This document shows positions 6,263 to 12,840 of a DNA stretch of 21,282 nucleotides, one piece after another. Every line of letters starts with the position of its first letter. The first letter of the stretch is position 1. The notes beneath the pieces are model-generated. The model saw only the letters and a list, made by a program, of their open reading frames with translations. It searched no databases and was not told the DNA's origin. This DNA comes from a virus. Position numbers and translations under genes: made by a program. The stretch covers positions 1-21,282 of the IMG/VR virus record IMGVR_UViG_3300047281_000061. The stretch is one strand, 5' to 3'.

Positions 6263-7098
6263 AAATCGCAGTATGCTCGGATCTCCATCTTGAATTTCAA
6301 GATATCAACCTTCAAAACACTGAAGGCGCAGAGGTCCTTATTCTCTCAGGTGATATCTTTATCGCTGAAGACTTACACAGTCATCCAGAAACAAAGTACA
6401 GCCATTTAGAAATCAAAGCACTTCAGCACGGCCAGGCTCGTGCGCAGAAATTTCGTGACTTTCTGAAACGGTGTAGCTTTCAGTTTCCCCACGTGGTGTA
6501 TGTTGCGGGTAACCATGAGTTCTATCACGGACGCTGGACCGCAAGCATTCAACATTTGCGTGAAGAATGCGCCAAGTTTCCTAATGTGTATTTTCTCGAA
6601 CAAGATATCAAGGTCATCAATGATGTTACTTTCATGGGCGGCACATTGTGGACTGATTGTAACAAAGGTGATCCACTGACGCTTCACGCTTTGACTGATA
6701 TGATGAACGACTTTAAAATCATCCGCAATGATGATTTGGGTTATACTAAACTGCGCCCTGCTCACACAGTGATTCGGCATCGTAAAACTGTTCAATACTT
6801 TGATAGTGTCCTGGCTGATCGTAAAGATCAAAAGTGTGTTGTAGTTGGGCATCATGTTCCTACTTTCAACAGTACCCATGAACGGTACGCTGGTCAGTAT
6901 TTGATGAACGGTGGCTATCGTTCGGATCTTAGTGAATTCATCTTGGATCGTCCGCAGATTGCTCTATGGACCCATGGTCACACCCATGATCCGTTCGACT
7001 ACATGGTTGGTGATACTCGCGTGGTTTGTAACCCTCGAGGTTACGCGGGCCACGATGAACAAGCTGCTGTGTTTGAATTGAAGTTTCTGGACATATAG
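6259..7098 (+). CDS. Calcineurin-like metallophosphoesterase
   Basis: 279 residues with the full set of metallophosphoesterase motifs: SDLHLE (7-12, Asp8 and His10), SGDI (30-33, Asp32), AGNHE (83-87, Asn85 and His86), VGHHVP (196-201, His198) and THGHTHD (238-244, His241 and His243). These residues hold the two metal ions. The family includes phosphodiesterases, nucleotidases and phosphatases; the substrate cannot be told from the motifs. Phage copies are often placed with nucleotide-metabolism genes, as here. It is the last gene of the unit that starts at the 5187 promoter, and a strong hairpin follows it. Confidence 0.92.
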   Translation: MKIAVCSDLHLEFQDINLQNTEGAEVLILSGDIFIAEDLHSHPETKYSHLEIKALQHGQARAQKFRDFLKRCSFQFPHVVYVAGNHEFYHGRWTASIQHLREECAKFPNVYFLEQDIKVINDVTFMGGTLWTDCNKGDPLTLHALTDMMNDFKIIRNDDLGYTKLRPAHTVIRHRKTVQYFDSVLADRKDQKCVVVGHHVPTFNSTHERYAGQYLMNGGYRSDLSEFILDRPQIALWTHGHTHDPFDYMVGDTRVVCNPRGYAGHDEQAAVFELKFLDI

Positions 7099-7102
7099 AC
7101 TG

Positions 7103-7133
7103 TAGCATTTGGGGAACAAAGACCCAAATGCTA
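7103..7133 (+). terminator. 11-bp stem-loop after the phosphoesterase gene
   Basis: TAGCATTTGGG (7103-7113) is a perfect complement of CCCAAATGCTA (7123-7133), with a nine-base loop GAACAAAGA. There is no T-run after it, so it is not a textbook intrinsic terminator; it could be a weak terminator, a 3'-end protecting hairpin, or a binding site. Its right arm ends exactly where the -35 box of the next promoter starts. Confidence 0.6.
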
Positions 7134-7162
7134 TTGCGTCTGACATGAAAATGTATTATAAT
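7134..7162 (+). promoter_or_regulatory. Sigma70-type promoter for the winged-helix gene
   Basis: A weaker -35 TTGCGT (7134-7139), 17-base spacer and a perfect TATAAT (7157-7162). It lies directly after the 7103-7133 hairpin and upstream of the regulator at 7215. The leader differs from the standard one. Confidence 0.7.
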
Positions 7163-7214
7163 AGTAACACGCTGCGAGATTCACTCTATGCGAAATAACT
7201 TAAAGGAAATTAAA

Positions 7215-7478
7215 ATGACTTCAACTACTAAAATGACTAAACAAGAACTCTTGATCGAAGCACTGGCAACTGGTGAGCAACTTACTGCTTCACAAATTAC
7301 TACACGCTTTGGCATTGCCAATCCAACAGCTACTGTTAGCTCGTTGCGTTTGAATGGCGGATACGCTGTTTATGCTAACAAGCGTGTCAATGAAACTGAG
7401 ACTCGCTATCGCTTGGGTCGCCCAAGCCGCGCCGTCGTCGCTGCTGGTTACCGCGCAATTGCTGCTGCGAATCTGTAA
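7215..7478 (+). CDS. Small winged helix-turn-helix protein, 87 aa
   Basis: 87 residues. The core KQELLIEALATGEQLTASQI followed by TTRFGIANPTATVSSLRLNG shows a helix-turn-helix, and GYAVYANKRV...TRYRLG forms the beta wing. This small winged-helix type is frequent in T4-like and cyanophage genomes and is thought to bind DNA. The tail (RPSRAVVAAGYRAIAAANL) is basic and Ala-rich. The ATG at 7215 is chosen because AAAGGAAA lies just before it; an in-frame ATG at 7188 has no ribosome binding site. Likely a phage transcription regulator; its target is unknown. Confidence 0.82.
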   Translation: MTSTTKMTKQELLIEALATGEQLTASQITTRFGIANPTATVSSLRLNGGYAVYANKRVNETETRYRLGRPSRAVVAAGYRAIAAANL

Positions 7479-7510
7479 TAGTTATATTTCAGTCTTGTAA
7501 TAAGATTGTA

Positions 7511-7566
7511 TAGGTAAGACAGGCACCCGAAAACAAAGCCTGTTACAAAATTTTTATACTTGCCTA
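7511..7566 (+). promoter_or_regulatory. Nested stem-loop in the leader of the cupin-like gene
   Basis: Two nested pairings are visible: ACAGGC (7519-7524) with GCCTGT (7538-7543), and outside it TAGGTAAG (7511-7518) with CTTGCCTA (7559-7566) with one G-T pair. The outer right arm runs into the ribosome binding site AGGGG (7566-7570) of the next gene. ATTTTTAT lies between the arms. This could be a terminator/attenuator or a structure affecting translation; no known riboswitch class is recognised. Confidence 0.45.
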
Positions 7567-7575
7567 GGGGTTTCA

Positions 7576-8079
7576 ATGGGATTATTTCACACTATTATGA
7601 ACAAATTGGGCAGGTATCGGCTGATTCCAGATCGCCAAACGGGAGCAGATTACATGCACCGTTATTATCTCTTTCTAAAAGATCGCAGTTGGTTTCCATT
7701 CAACTTCACGCTGCACAAAATTGTTCGCAGTGATGACCCGGTCTTTCATGATCATCCTTGGTCTTATACAACACTGGTCCTTAAAGGTGGGTACTGGGAA
7801 CATGTCCCTATCTTTAATAAAGAAGGGAAGAAGTTTGCTGAATTCTCTCACTGGAGGGGTCCAGGCAGTATCATCCATCGTAAAGCAAACGAGTATCACT
7901 GGTTAGAATTGGATGACGAGAAGCCAACTACTACTTTATTCTTCATGGGTTCTCAAAAGAGAGAATGGGGATTTTTAGTAGAAACAAAAAAAGGACTACA
8001 TCGTTGGATTGATAATAATCACTATCTGACTGATTGGAAATCTTATCACACAAAACACATCGCAACAAAGAAAAAATAA
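7576..8079 (+). CDS. Cupin-like protein, 167 aa
   Basis: A 167-residue protein whose core RSDDPVFHDHPWSYTTLVLK (51-70) and GGYWEH (71-76) matches the first cupin motif, with His58, His60 and possibly His76 as metal ligands; a second part RKANEYHWLEL (102-112) adds His108. The C-terminal GFLVETKKGLHRWIDNNHYL is also typical for these small phage and plasmid cupins. The fold is probably a single metal-binding beta barrel; the reaction is unknown. The ribosome binding site AGGGG is five bases before the ATG. Its TAA overlaps the following ATG by one base. Confidence 0.8.
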   Translation: MGLFHTIMNKLGRYRLIPDRQTGADYMHRYYLFLKDRSWFPFNFTLHKIVRSDDPVFHDHPWSYTTLVLKGGYWEHVPIFNKEGKKFAEFSHWRGPGSIIHRKANEYHWLELDDEKPTTTLFFMGSQKREWGFLVETKKGLHRWIDNNHYLTDWKSYHTKHIATKKK

Positions 8080-8360
8080 TGAACGACCAAACAAAAGAAA
8101 TCATGCTGATCCTACAAGAAGAGGCCGCTGAAGTTATTCAGGCAGTCAGCAAGTGTATGCGCTTTGGTCCAGATCAAATCAAACCGGGTAAAAATGTAAC
8201 TAACCTCAGTATGCTTGAAGAAGAAATTGGCGATCTTCTGGCAATGGTTGAACTGTTAACTGATATGAATATTGGGGTGACAGTTGAGGGTTTACAACAA
8301 GCTAAAAAGAATAAGTTTGAAAAACTGAAACTTTGGTCAAGTATTACTATTAATAAATAA
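8079..8360 (+). CDS. MazG-like nucleotide pyrophosphohydrolase, 93 aa
   Basis: 93 residues. The all-helical MazG/HisE-type fold is indicated by QEEAAEVIQAVSKCMRFG (13-30) and by MLEEEIGDLLAMVELL (45-60). Glu14, Glu15, Glu18, Glu48 or Glu49 and Asp52 are the expected magnesium ligands. Proteins of this family split nucleoside triphosphates to the monophosphate and pyrophosphate, and phage copies are thought to clean up altered nucleotides or act on alarmone-related pools. The start at 8079 is preferred over upstream in-frame starts because it forms a TAATG overlap with the cupin gene; no strong ribosome binding site is present. Confidence 0.83.
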   Translation: MNDQTKEIMLILQEEAAEVIQAVSKCMRFGPDQIKPGKNVTNLSMLEEEIGDLLAMVELLTDMNIGVTVEGLQQAKKNKFEKLKLWSSITINK

Positions 8361-8364
8361 CAGT

Positions 8365-8703
8365 ATGGAATACATTATCACAGGTCTTATTACCTTTGTT
8401 CTAGGATGGTTCATTGGTACTCTCTTATTGCGAGTTAAGCTGCGAATAGCATTGGAAACTCTTGTTCAACAAGAGATTGATAGTACAATAGCAAAAATCC
8501 CATCACTGCGTACTGAAGTGCGTTCTGGAATTATTTTTGTGTACGACTCAGTTACCAGTGCTTTCATGTGTCAAGGCACATCACTGGAAGATGTTGCTAA
8601 AAAATTAAATGATATTTGCCACGTGGCATTTGCCCAAGTTAATCACGTAGATCAATATTATATGATTGTTGATGGCTATGTAAAAGCAACGGACGCAGAT
8701 TGA
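8365..8703 (+). CDS. Membrane-anchored hypothetical protein, 112 aa
   Basis: Residues 4-23 (IITGLITFVLGWFIGTLLLR) form one membrane helix, followed by a positively charged stretch, which suggests the C-terminal 85 residues lie in the cytoplasm. The soluble part has a helical section (ALETLVQQEIDSTIAKI) and a beta-rich section (IIFVYDSVTSAFMCQGTS). I recall similar anchored proteins in T4-like phages of aquatic bacteria, with no known role. The stop overlaps the next start as TTGA. Confidence 0.7.
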   Translation: MEYIITGLITFVLGWFIGTLLLRVKLRIALETLVQQEIDSTIAKIPSLRTEVRSGIIFVYDSVTSAFMCQGTSLEDVAKKLNDICHVAFAQVNHVDQYYMIVDGYVKATDAD

Positions 8704-8963
8704 ATTCATTTGAGCATATTGCCAAGCAGCTTTCGACTAGATGCTGGCCTGCTGATAAAGTCAACACAATTGATATGAGTGACTACGAGATTTTTTGCAA
8801 AGAATATGTATTCGACAACCTCAGAGGAATCTCATTCGGAGAATCTTTTTGTAGGAAATTTGATATTACTGACTTTGTATTAAGCATTCTACCAAATGAA
8901 ATAAGTGCAAAAAAGCACATTGAAACTATAGGCTATATTAAAAATGACATATCTAGTAACTGA
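8700..8963 (+). CDS. Conserved phage protein, 87 aa, probable TTG start
   Basis: 87 residues from a TTG that overlaps the preceding TGA; the first in-frame ATG (8775) would remove 25 residues. The core [20 protein letters not shown] followed by [10 protein letters not shown] has the pattern FxxYxFxxLxGxxxGxxFCxxFxIxD, which I recall from many small phage proteins of unknown function. Two cysteines besides Cys55 region are not arranged as a metal site. It overlaps the ferredoxin gene by 20 bases, so the two are coupled. Confidence 0.65.
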   Translation: MNSFEHIAKQLSTRCWPADKVNTIDMSDYEIFCKEYVFDNLRGISFGESFCRKFDITDFVLSILPNEISAKKHIETIGYIKNDISSN

Positions 8964-9267
8964 AAATTGTATTAAGTGTAAACACACAGACTGTGTAGAA
9001 GTGTGCCCAGTTGACTGTTTCTATGAAGGCCCAAACTTTCTGGTCATCAATCCAGACGAATGTATTGACTGTGGGGTTTGTGTACCCGAGTGTCCAATTA
9101 ACGCAATTGTACCGGATACAGACAAAAAGATCGATGTAATCTTTTGGACTGACTTGAATTCGCGCCTCAGTGATAAATGGCCGTCAATCACTAAACGTAA
9201 GCCGGCGCCCGATGATGCTGCTGAATGGAAAGACAAACCTAACAAAATTGATTTGTTGGAAGAATGA
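8944..9267 (+). CDS. fdxA: Seven-iron ferredoxin, FdxA type
   Basis: 107 residues, the same length as bacterial FdxA with its start Met. Nine cysteines at 9, 12, 17, 21, 25, 40, 43, 46 and 50 match those of Azotobacter ferredoxin I when its missing Met is allowed for. In that protein the counterparts of Cys9, 17 and 50 bind the 3Fe-4S cluster and Cys21, 40, 43 and 46 the 4Fe-4S cluster. The FdxA-specific C-terminal tail is present too ([20 protein letters not shown]), so this is a full cellular-type electron carrier and not a short fragment. The start Met is followed by [11 protein letters not shown] as in proteobacterial copies, which suggests capture from such a host (inference). It overlaps both neighbours (20 and 4 bases), so it belongs to the phage operon. 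Its redox partner is unknown. Confidence 0.95.
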   Translation: MTYLVTENCIKCKHTDCVEVCPVDCFYEGPNFLVINPDECIDCGVCVPECPINAIVPDTDKKIDVIFWTDLNSRLSDKWPSITKRKPAPDDAAEWKDKPNKIDLLEE

Positions 9268-9785
9268 AACAAAAATATATTGACCTGTATATGGACTGGG
9301 CAAACAGAACTGCTCAATTAAGCCATGCCAAACGATTACAGGTAGGCGCAGTTATTGTAAAAGATGATTCAGTTATCAGTTACGGCTACAATGGTATGCC
9401 TGCAGGATGGGATAACAACTGTGAAGCTGAAGAATTTATGAGTGGTGATGCTGGAGGTTGGCTAAGTCCAGAAGAGATTTACGAAAGCTGGCCCTTTGTT
9501 GAAGATGACTTAGACCCCGATTTAGGTTATGCCAGACGTTATCGTTTAAAAACTAAACCAGAGGTCCTCCATGCTGAATCCAATGCGATTGCGAAGCTGG
9601 CCAAATCAAGTCAAAGCGGCCGTGATGCTAGTGTTTTTATTACTCATGCTCCTTGTCTTGATTGTGCCAAACTTATATACCAAAGCGGCATATCTAGTGT
9701 ATACTATCGCAATAGTTATAGGGACGTGGCAGGAATAGAATTTCTAGAAAAGAGTGGCGTCAGTGTTACCCAATACTCTGTATAA
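9264..9785 (+). CDS. Deoxycytidylate (dCMP) deaminase
   Basis: 173 residues. The zinc motif HAESNAI (103-109, His103 and catalytic Glu105) and PCLDC (130-134, Cys131 and Cys134) are complete. The N-terminal [20 protein letters not shown] followed by [14 protein letters not shown] is the form seen in T4-type dCMP deaminases. The enzyme turns dCMP into dUMP, feeding dTMP synthesis for phage DNA. A long section between residues 53 and 100 separates the substrate loop from the zinc motif, as in phage deaminases that carry a regulatory region for dCTP/dTTP. It overlaps the ferredoxin stop by four bases. Confidence 0.94.
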   Translation: MKQKYIDLYMDWANRTAQLSHAKRLQVGAVIVKDDSVISYGYNGMPAGWDNNCEAEEFMSGDAGGWLSPEEIYESWPFVEDDLDPDLGYARRYRLKTKPEVLHAESNAIAKLAKSSQSGRDASVFITHAPCLDCAKLIYQSGISSVYYRNSYRDVAGIEFLEKSGVSVTQYSV

Positions 9786-9969
9786 TTACACTGCGTTAAT
9801 TGACATACCGTTCGGTGAACTAACGGCTGTAATTGATTGGTGTAATACCAATAATATTGAGCACTGGGATTACTGTATGATTGATAGCGCAGGGGCCCTA
9901 CCGGGTAAATACGAATTTCACTTTACAGCCGAATATGATTACATAAACTTTATGTTATGGAAACGATGA
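9763..9969 (+). CDS. Small hypothetical protein, about 68 aa, GTG start
   Basis: The frame begins inside the dCMP deaminase gene; GTG at 9763 is chosen with AAAGAG about eight bases before it, and another GTG at 9754 would add three residues. The product contains [20 protein letters not shown] and WCNTNNIEHWDYCMIDSAGA, and ends DYINFMLWKR. It looks like a small alpha/beta protein with three tryptophans and ends in an ATGA overlap with the carboxypeptidase gene. Not recognised. Confidence 0.6.
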   Translation: MLPNTLYNYTALIDIPFGELTAVIDWCNTNNIEHWDYCMIDSAGALPGKYEFHFTAEYDYINFMLWKR

Positions 9970-10703
9970 TTAAATTTATTATAGCAACAGCATTATTACT
10001 ATCAACTAATCTATATGCTGCCCCAACATCAATCACTGCCCAAGCTTGGCTAGTGGCAGACGAGAATGGCAAAGTGCTGGAAGGGGTAAACACAGGCGAT
10101 GTCCGCTCTATTGCCAGCATAACTAAATTAATCACAGTAATGACAGTGCTGGACGGTAATCAATCACTTGATGAAATCATATCAACAAAACTTTATCATA
10201 AGCAATTATCCAGAAGAATGCTAATGGAAATGGCAATTGTGAAGTCAGACAATAATGCTGCTACTATTTTATGTGAGCAGTACCCCGGTGGGTATTATGA
10301 ATGCCTTCACATGATGAATCGAAAAGTACAAGAATTAGAAATGTTTGATACACGTTTGCTAGATTCAACTGGATTACGCAGTGAGAACGTTAGTACCCCA
10401 ACTGATTTACTAAAGTTGGTACAGGCAGCAAGCAATTACCCCTTCATTGTGGAAACAAGCAAGCTCTCTGATATTAAACTTCAGACTAAGAAAAATAAGT
10501 GGATCACATTACGAAACACTAATCCATTAGTGGGTCACGGATATGACTTCATTGTTAGCAAGACAGGCTTTATAAATAAAAGCGGCGGATGTATTGTTAT
10601 GAAGCTTAAAACGTTACATGGGATTAGAACAGTTGTCCTATTGGGTAGCAAGAATACACGCACTCGTATACCTGAAGCTGCGCTGATATCAAAACTATAC
10701 TAG
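9966..10703 (+). CDS. Secreted D-alanyl-D-alanine carboxypeptidase-like protein (S11 family)
   Basis: 245 residues. Residues 1-18 (MIKFIIATALLLSTNLYA) are a signal peptide with a cleavage site after LYA. All three penicillin-binding motifs are in order: SITK (51-54, nucleophile Ser51), SDN (94-96) and KTG (199-201). The length fits the catalytic domain alone, without the C-terminal domain and membrane anchor of large DacA proteins, so it resembles small PBP7-like enzymes. Such enzymes trim or cut stem peptides of peptidoglycan in the periplasm. In a phage it may change the wall after entry, help lysis or hinder other phages (inference). ATG 9966 is preferred over 9957 because of the ATGA overlap and the GGA in front. 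Its TAG stop shares CTAG with the opposing gene. Confidence 0.92.
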   Translation: MIKFIIATALLLSTNLYAAPTSITAQAWLVADENGKVLEGVNTGDVRSIASITKLITVMTVLDGNQSLDEIISTKLYHKQLSRRMLMEMAIVKSDNNAATILCEQYPGGYYECLHMMNRKVQELEMFDTRLLDSTGLRSENVSTPTDLLKLVQAASNYPFIVETSKLSDIKLQTKKNKWITLRNTNPLVGHGYDFIVSKTGFINKSGGCIVMKLKTLHGIRTVVLLGSKNTRTRIPEAALISKLY

Positions 10704-10891
10704 TACAGTCGGCTAAGAGGGGGCCATCCTTGTTTAAACCAGGCGCATTGATTTAGTATTATGATAACATCATTTGTGCTTGCGTCGAGCCACTTAGCAG
10801 CCAGTTGTACAAATTTGTACCAATCTTCTATATAAGTAGGATTATCTTGTTGCCAAGCCTGATACATATGCTGAAGTGACTGAGTGTACAT
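10700..10891 (-). CDS. Small hypothetical protein, 63 aa
   Basis: Last gene of the - strand operon 11582-10700. The product MYTQSLQHMYQAWQQDNPTY and onward has a high content of aromatic and Gln residues, with six Trp in 63 residues, and no membrane segment. Its start overlaps the stop of the gene before by one base (TAATG). Its TAG stop and the TAG stop of the convergent carboxypeptidase gene share the four bases CTAG at 10700-10703. Not recognised. Confidence 0.65.
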   Translation of the reverse strand: MYTQSLQHMYQAWQQDNPTYIEDWYKFVQLAAKWLDASTNDVIIILNQCAWFKQGWPPLSRLY

Positions 10892-11373
10892 TACTTAGTG
10901 ATTATCTGAAATGTGAATGTTAATAGTGGAATTACAACCCCTAACGCACCTAAAAAAACTAGACCATTCATGATACCGTTAGCAATGTCTTCTTTTTTCT
11001 GTTGTTTTACTTTGGCGATCAGTGCTTCGGCAGCATTACGTTCTTTCATCATGCGTACACGTTCTTTCATCATGTCATCCCATACTTGAGCATTACCTGA
11101 CCAGTACAACAAGTCTTTTAGTTCACGCTCATTGTCACGTAGGGCTTTGGATGCCATGGCGATTTGTAATGCTTCACTACCAATTTGCGCATCTGATTTT
11201 CCCGCACTATCCATTCGCATTTTGCTAGTAGCAGCATGAACTGCGTCAGCCGATTGAAAGAACGTACTGAACTCTTTGTATAGTCCAGTGACATCTTTTC
11301 CTAATTGCATTGCCGCTTTAATACCCTTGACGGCACCCTGGGCCATGGCAAATGCTGTGAATGGATCAATCAT
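10891..11373 (-). CDS. Conserved phage protein with C-terminal membrane helix, 160 aa
   Basis: Begins MIDPFTAFAMAQGAVKGIKA and has long helices: residues 1-45, a charged centre (ALRDNERELKDLLYWSGNAQ) and KERVRMMKERNAAEALIAKV, then a membrane segment near the end (LVFLGALGVVIPLLTFTFQI). The IDPFTA start and the RDNERELKDLLYWSGNAxVW section form a pattern I recall from many marine and freshwater tailed phages, where the protein remains without assigned role. The gene is coupled on both sides (ATGA upstream, TAATG downstream). Its membrane tail and its neighbour with a signal peptide suggest a role at the cell envelope, possibly lysis (inference). Confidence 0.8.
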   Translation of the reverse strand: MIDPFTAFAMAQGAVKGIKAAMQLGKDVTGLYKEFSTFFQSADAVHAATSKMRMDSAGKSDAQIGSEALQIAMASKALRDNERELKDLLYWSGNAQVWDDMMKERVRMMKERNAAEALIAKVKQQKKEDIANGIMNGLVFLGALGVVIPLLTFTFQIITK

Positions 11374-11582
11374 GATGTTCGAGGCACCAGCATATTCCTA
11401 CAAATTTCAAAGCTACTCCCCTTTTGAGACTTTACATATTCATTTGCGCCGTATGTAACCGGCTTTCCTTTGATTGGCGACCGAAGTTCGCATACCTCTT
11501 TAATAACCCGCTCAGTATTAGGCCATGGATTCGCTGAAGAGGTAGGCAGGAAGAACAGCATTGCTGTGATTATGGTTTGCAT
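11370..11582 (-). CDS. Small secreted hypothetical protein, 70 aa
   Basis: Residues 1-17 (MQTIITAMLFFLPTSSA) look like a signal peptide; the mature part starts NPWPNTERVIKEVCELRSPI and holds two cysteines (EVCEL and FEICRN) that may form a disulfide in the periplasm. There is no lipobox, so it is not an outer spanin lipoprotein. It is the first gene of the - strand operon, placed next to the membrane protein 10891-11373 and close to the secreted carboxypeptidase on the other strand. An envelope or lysis accessory role is possible but unproven. Confidence 0.72.
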   Translation of the reverse strand: MQTIITAMLFFLPTSSANPWPNTERVIKEVCELRSPIKGKPVTYGANEYVKSQKGSSFEICRNMLVPRTS

Positions 11583-11590
11583 GAGATACG

Positions 11591-11604
11591 GTAGTTATAA
11601 CTAC
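11591..11604. promoter_or_regulatory. Perfect 14-bp palindrome between divergent genes
   Basis: GTAGTTATAACTAC reads the same on both strands and lies in the 117-base gap between the - strand operon and the + strand HAD gene. Its place, directly before the first - strand gene and 26 bases before the + strand -35 box, fits an operator for a dimeric regulator. No clear - strand promoter is visible around it. Confidence 0.5.
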
Positions 11605-11629
11605 TCTTATTTTTATTACCCACACTCTA

Positions 11630-11658
11630 TTGACTTACGCAATAAATATGTGTATAAT
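11630..11658 (+). promoter_or_regulatory. Sigma70-type promoter for the HAD gene
   Basis: TTGACT (11630-11635), 17-base spacer, TATAAT (11653-11658). The spacer contains AATAAATA (11641-11648), which matches the NATAAATA form of late promoters in T4-like cyanophages, so the site could serve two stages. The leader lacks the standard AGATACTTA module. Confidence 0.78.
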
Positions 11659-11699
11659 ATTATTTAAGTGACCTATATCAACATTAATAGCATTACATT

Positions 11700-12251
11700 A
11701 TGAAACTAAATGAAATAACAACAAACACTATACCACACCTATACCTAGATATGGATGGAGTACAAGCCGACTTCTTCGGTGCTTGGGCTGATAAGCACCA
11801 CGTGACACATTGGAAAGCAATTCAGGATAAAGAAGGTGAGATTGATGAATTAGCTAACAGTTCTGCTAAGCAAGTATATGATTTCTTTCGCACATTGAGA
11901 CCACTTAAGGGTGGGCTAGAAATTATTAAATGGTTACAAGAACATAATATCCCGTATACCGTGTTATCAGCTCCATTGCGCGGGCCGTTCTCAGACGCAA
12001 GTAAACAAGCTAAAAAAGATTGGCTGGACGAATTTCATCCTGGATCTAGTTCGACTGCTATCTTCACTAGCAATAAGCAAAAGTACGCAGTTACAGACAG
12101 TGTATCAAATGTATTGGTTGATGATTTCGGCCCCTACATTCAGAAATGGACAGATGCTGGTGGAATTCCAGTGAAACACGGTGATGAATCAGAAGAGCCA
12201 GATGCCGCTGAACAAACAATTAATAAGCTGAAGGAGATTTATGGCTACTAA
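11700..12251 (+). CDS. HAD-family 5'(3')-deoxyribonucleotidase-like phosphatase
   Basis: 183 residues. HAD motif I is LYLDMDGV (14-21, nucleophile Asp17 and Asp19), motif II VLSAP (88-92, Ser90), motif III a Lys in SNKQKYA (124-130) and motif IV LVDDF (139-143). The layout, with LKGGLEIIKWLQ before motif II and FGPYIQKWTDAGG after motif IV, is that of 5'-nucleotidase/deoxyribonucleotidases of the NT5C type, which remove phosphate from (deoxy)nucleoside monophosphates. Such genes are common in T4-like phages. The start has no clear ribosome binding site; MKLNEIT at the N-terminus is kept because a later start would break motif I. It overlaps the next gene by 11 bases. Confidence 0.88.
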   Translation: MKLNEITTNTIPHLYLDMDGVQADFFGAWADKHHVTHWKAIQDKEGEIDELANSSAKQVYDFFRTLRPLKGGLEIIKWLQEHNIPYTVLSAPLRGPFSDASKQAKKDWLDEFHPGSSSTAIFTSNKQKYAVTDSVSNVLVDDFGPYIQKWTDAGGIPVKHGDESEEPDAAEQTINKLKEIYGY

Positions 12252-12429
12252 AAAACCCGGACAAGAATTAAAACGATACGAAGTGATAACACAACTTGAT
12301 CCTGAAAACGGAGATGTATTACTTCCTATTCCTCCTATTCTATTAGCACAATTAGGATGGAAAGAGGGCGATGCTATTGATTTCGGCATGGATGATCAAG
12401 GCAGATACATTCTAAAGAGGACTTCTTAA
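12241..12429 (+). CDS. AbrB/SpoVT-like swapped-hairpin protein, 62 aa
   Basis: 62 residues with LDPENGDVLLPIPPILLAQL followed by GWKEGDAIDFGMDDQGRYIL, the strand-helix-strand order of AbrB/MazE-type domains (a GD turn, PxPxxLLxxLGWKxGD, then a strand with DQGRYxLKR). Proteins of this family form dimers and bind DNA, as antitoxins or transition-state regulators. No toxin gene is next to it, so a plain DNA-binding or structural role is more likely. The ribosome binding site GGAG is a good one, located inside the end of the HAD gene. Confidence 0.75.
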   Translation: MATKKPGQELKRYEVITQLDPENGDVLLPIPPILLAQLGWKEGDAIDFGMDDQGRYILKRTS

Positions 12430-12837
12430 ATGGGAACTTATATTGATCCATCTATACTAGATATTATGAACGATACATTATCCGTCACTTCATCACCGAT
12501 CTATACTACTGGCATATCAGGTCAAACACTCATATCGTCAGGCGGCACAGGCGGGGTAGTATGGGCAAATACCGGGACAAATATTGTGGGAAACTTGTCC
12601 AGCAGCTCCGGGGCGCTGAATGTCATAGGTGATGCTAAGTTTGAAGGCGAGATAACTATGAAGGGTGTCAAGCTGTCTGAAACTCTTGCTAAAATTGAAG
12701 AACGATTAGCCATTCTACACCCAAATCCAAAATTAGAAGATAAATGGGATGAACTAAAAGAATTGGGCAAACGCTATAAAGAACTTGAAGCCGAAATCAT
12801 TGAGAAAGAAAAAGTTTGGGCAATTTTGAAAAGATAA
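12430..12837 (+). CDS. Structural-type protein with fibre-like N-part and helical C-part, 135 aa
   Basis: Residues 1-75 are Ser/Thr/Gly-rich and beta-like (SPIYTTGISGQTLISSGGTG), as in short tail-fibre segments. Residues 76-135 form a long charged helix (LSETLAKIEERLAILHPNPK then ELKELGKRYKELEAEIIEKE) ending in AILKR. This two-part order is one I recall from small structural proteins in T4-like cyanophages and pelagiphages. It starts right after the stop of the AbrB-like gene (12427-12429). Probably a virion or fibre-attached protein. Confidence 0.75.
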   Translation: MGTYIDPSILDIMNDTLSVTSSPIYTTGISGQTLISSGGTGGVVWANTGTNIVGNLSSSSGALNVIGDAKFEGEITMKGVKLSETLAKIEERLAILHPNPKLEDKWDELKELGKRYKELEAEIIEKEKVWAILKR

Positions 12838-12840
12838 TAC

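Noticed and set aside
6406-6879. 157-aa open frame on the - strand
   Set aside because: Fully inside and opposite the metallophosphoesterase gene, whose motifs are complete; a shadow frame.
7480-7575. tRNA or known riboswitch in the structured leader of the cupin-like gene
   Set aside because: No cloverleaf, no T-loop GTTCRA sequence and no conserved riboswitch core; only nested stems.
10566-10580. TATAAATA-like box inside the carboxypeptidase gene as late promoter
   Set aside because: It lies in coding sequence with no + strand gene start after it.
11370-11582. Outer-membrane spanin (Rz1-like) call for the secreted 70-aa protein
   Set aside because: No lipobox cysteine follows the signal peptide and no nested or adjacent inner spanin is seen.
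12241-12429. Toxin-antitoxin pair with the AbrB-like protein as antitoxin
   Set aside because: Neighbours are a HAD nucleotidase and a fibre-like protein; neither resembles MazF, Doc or PIN toxins.
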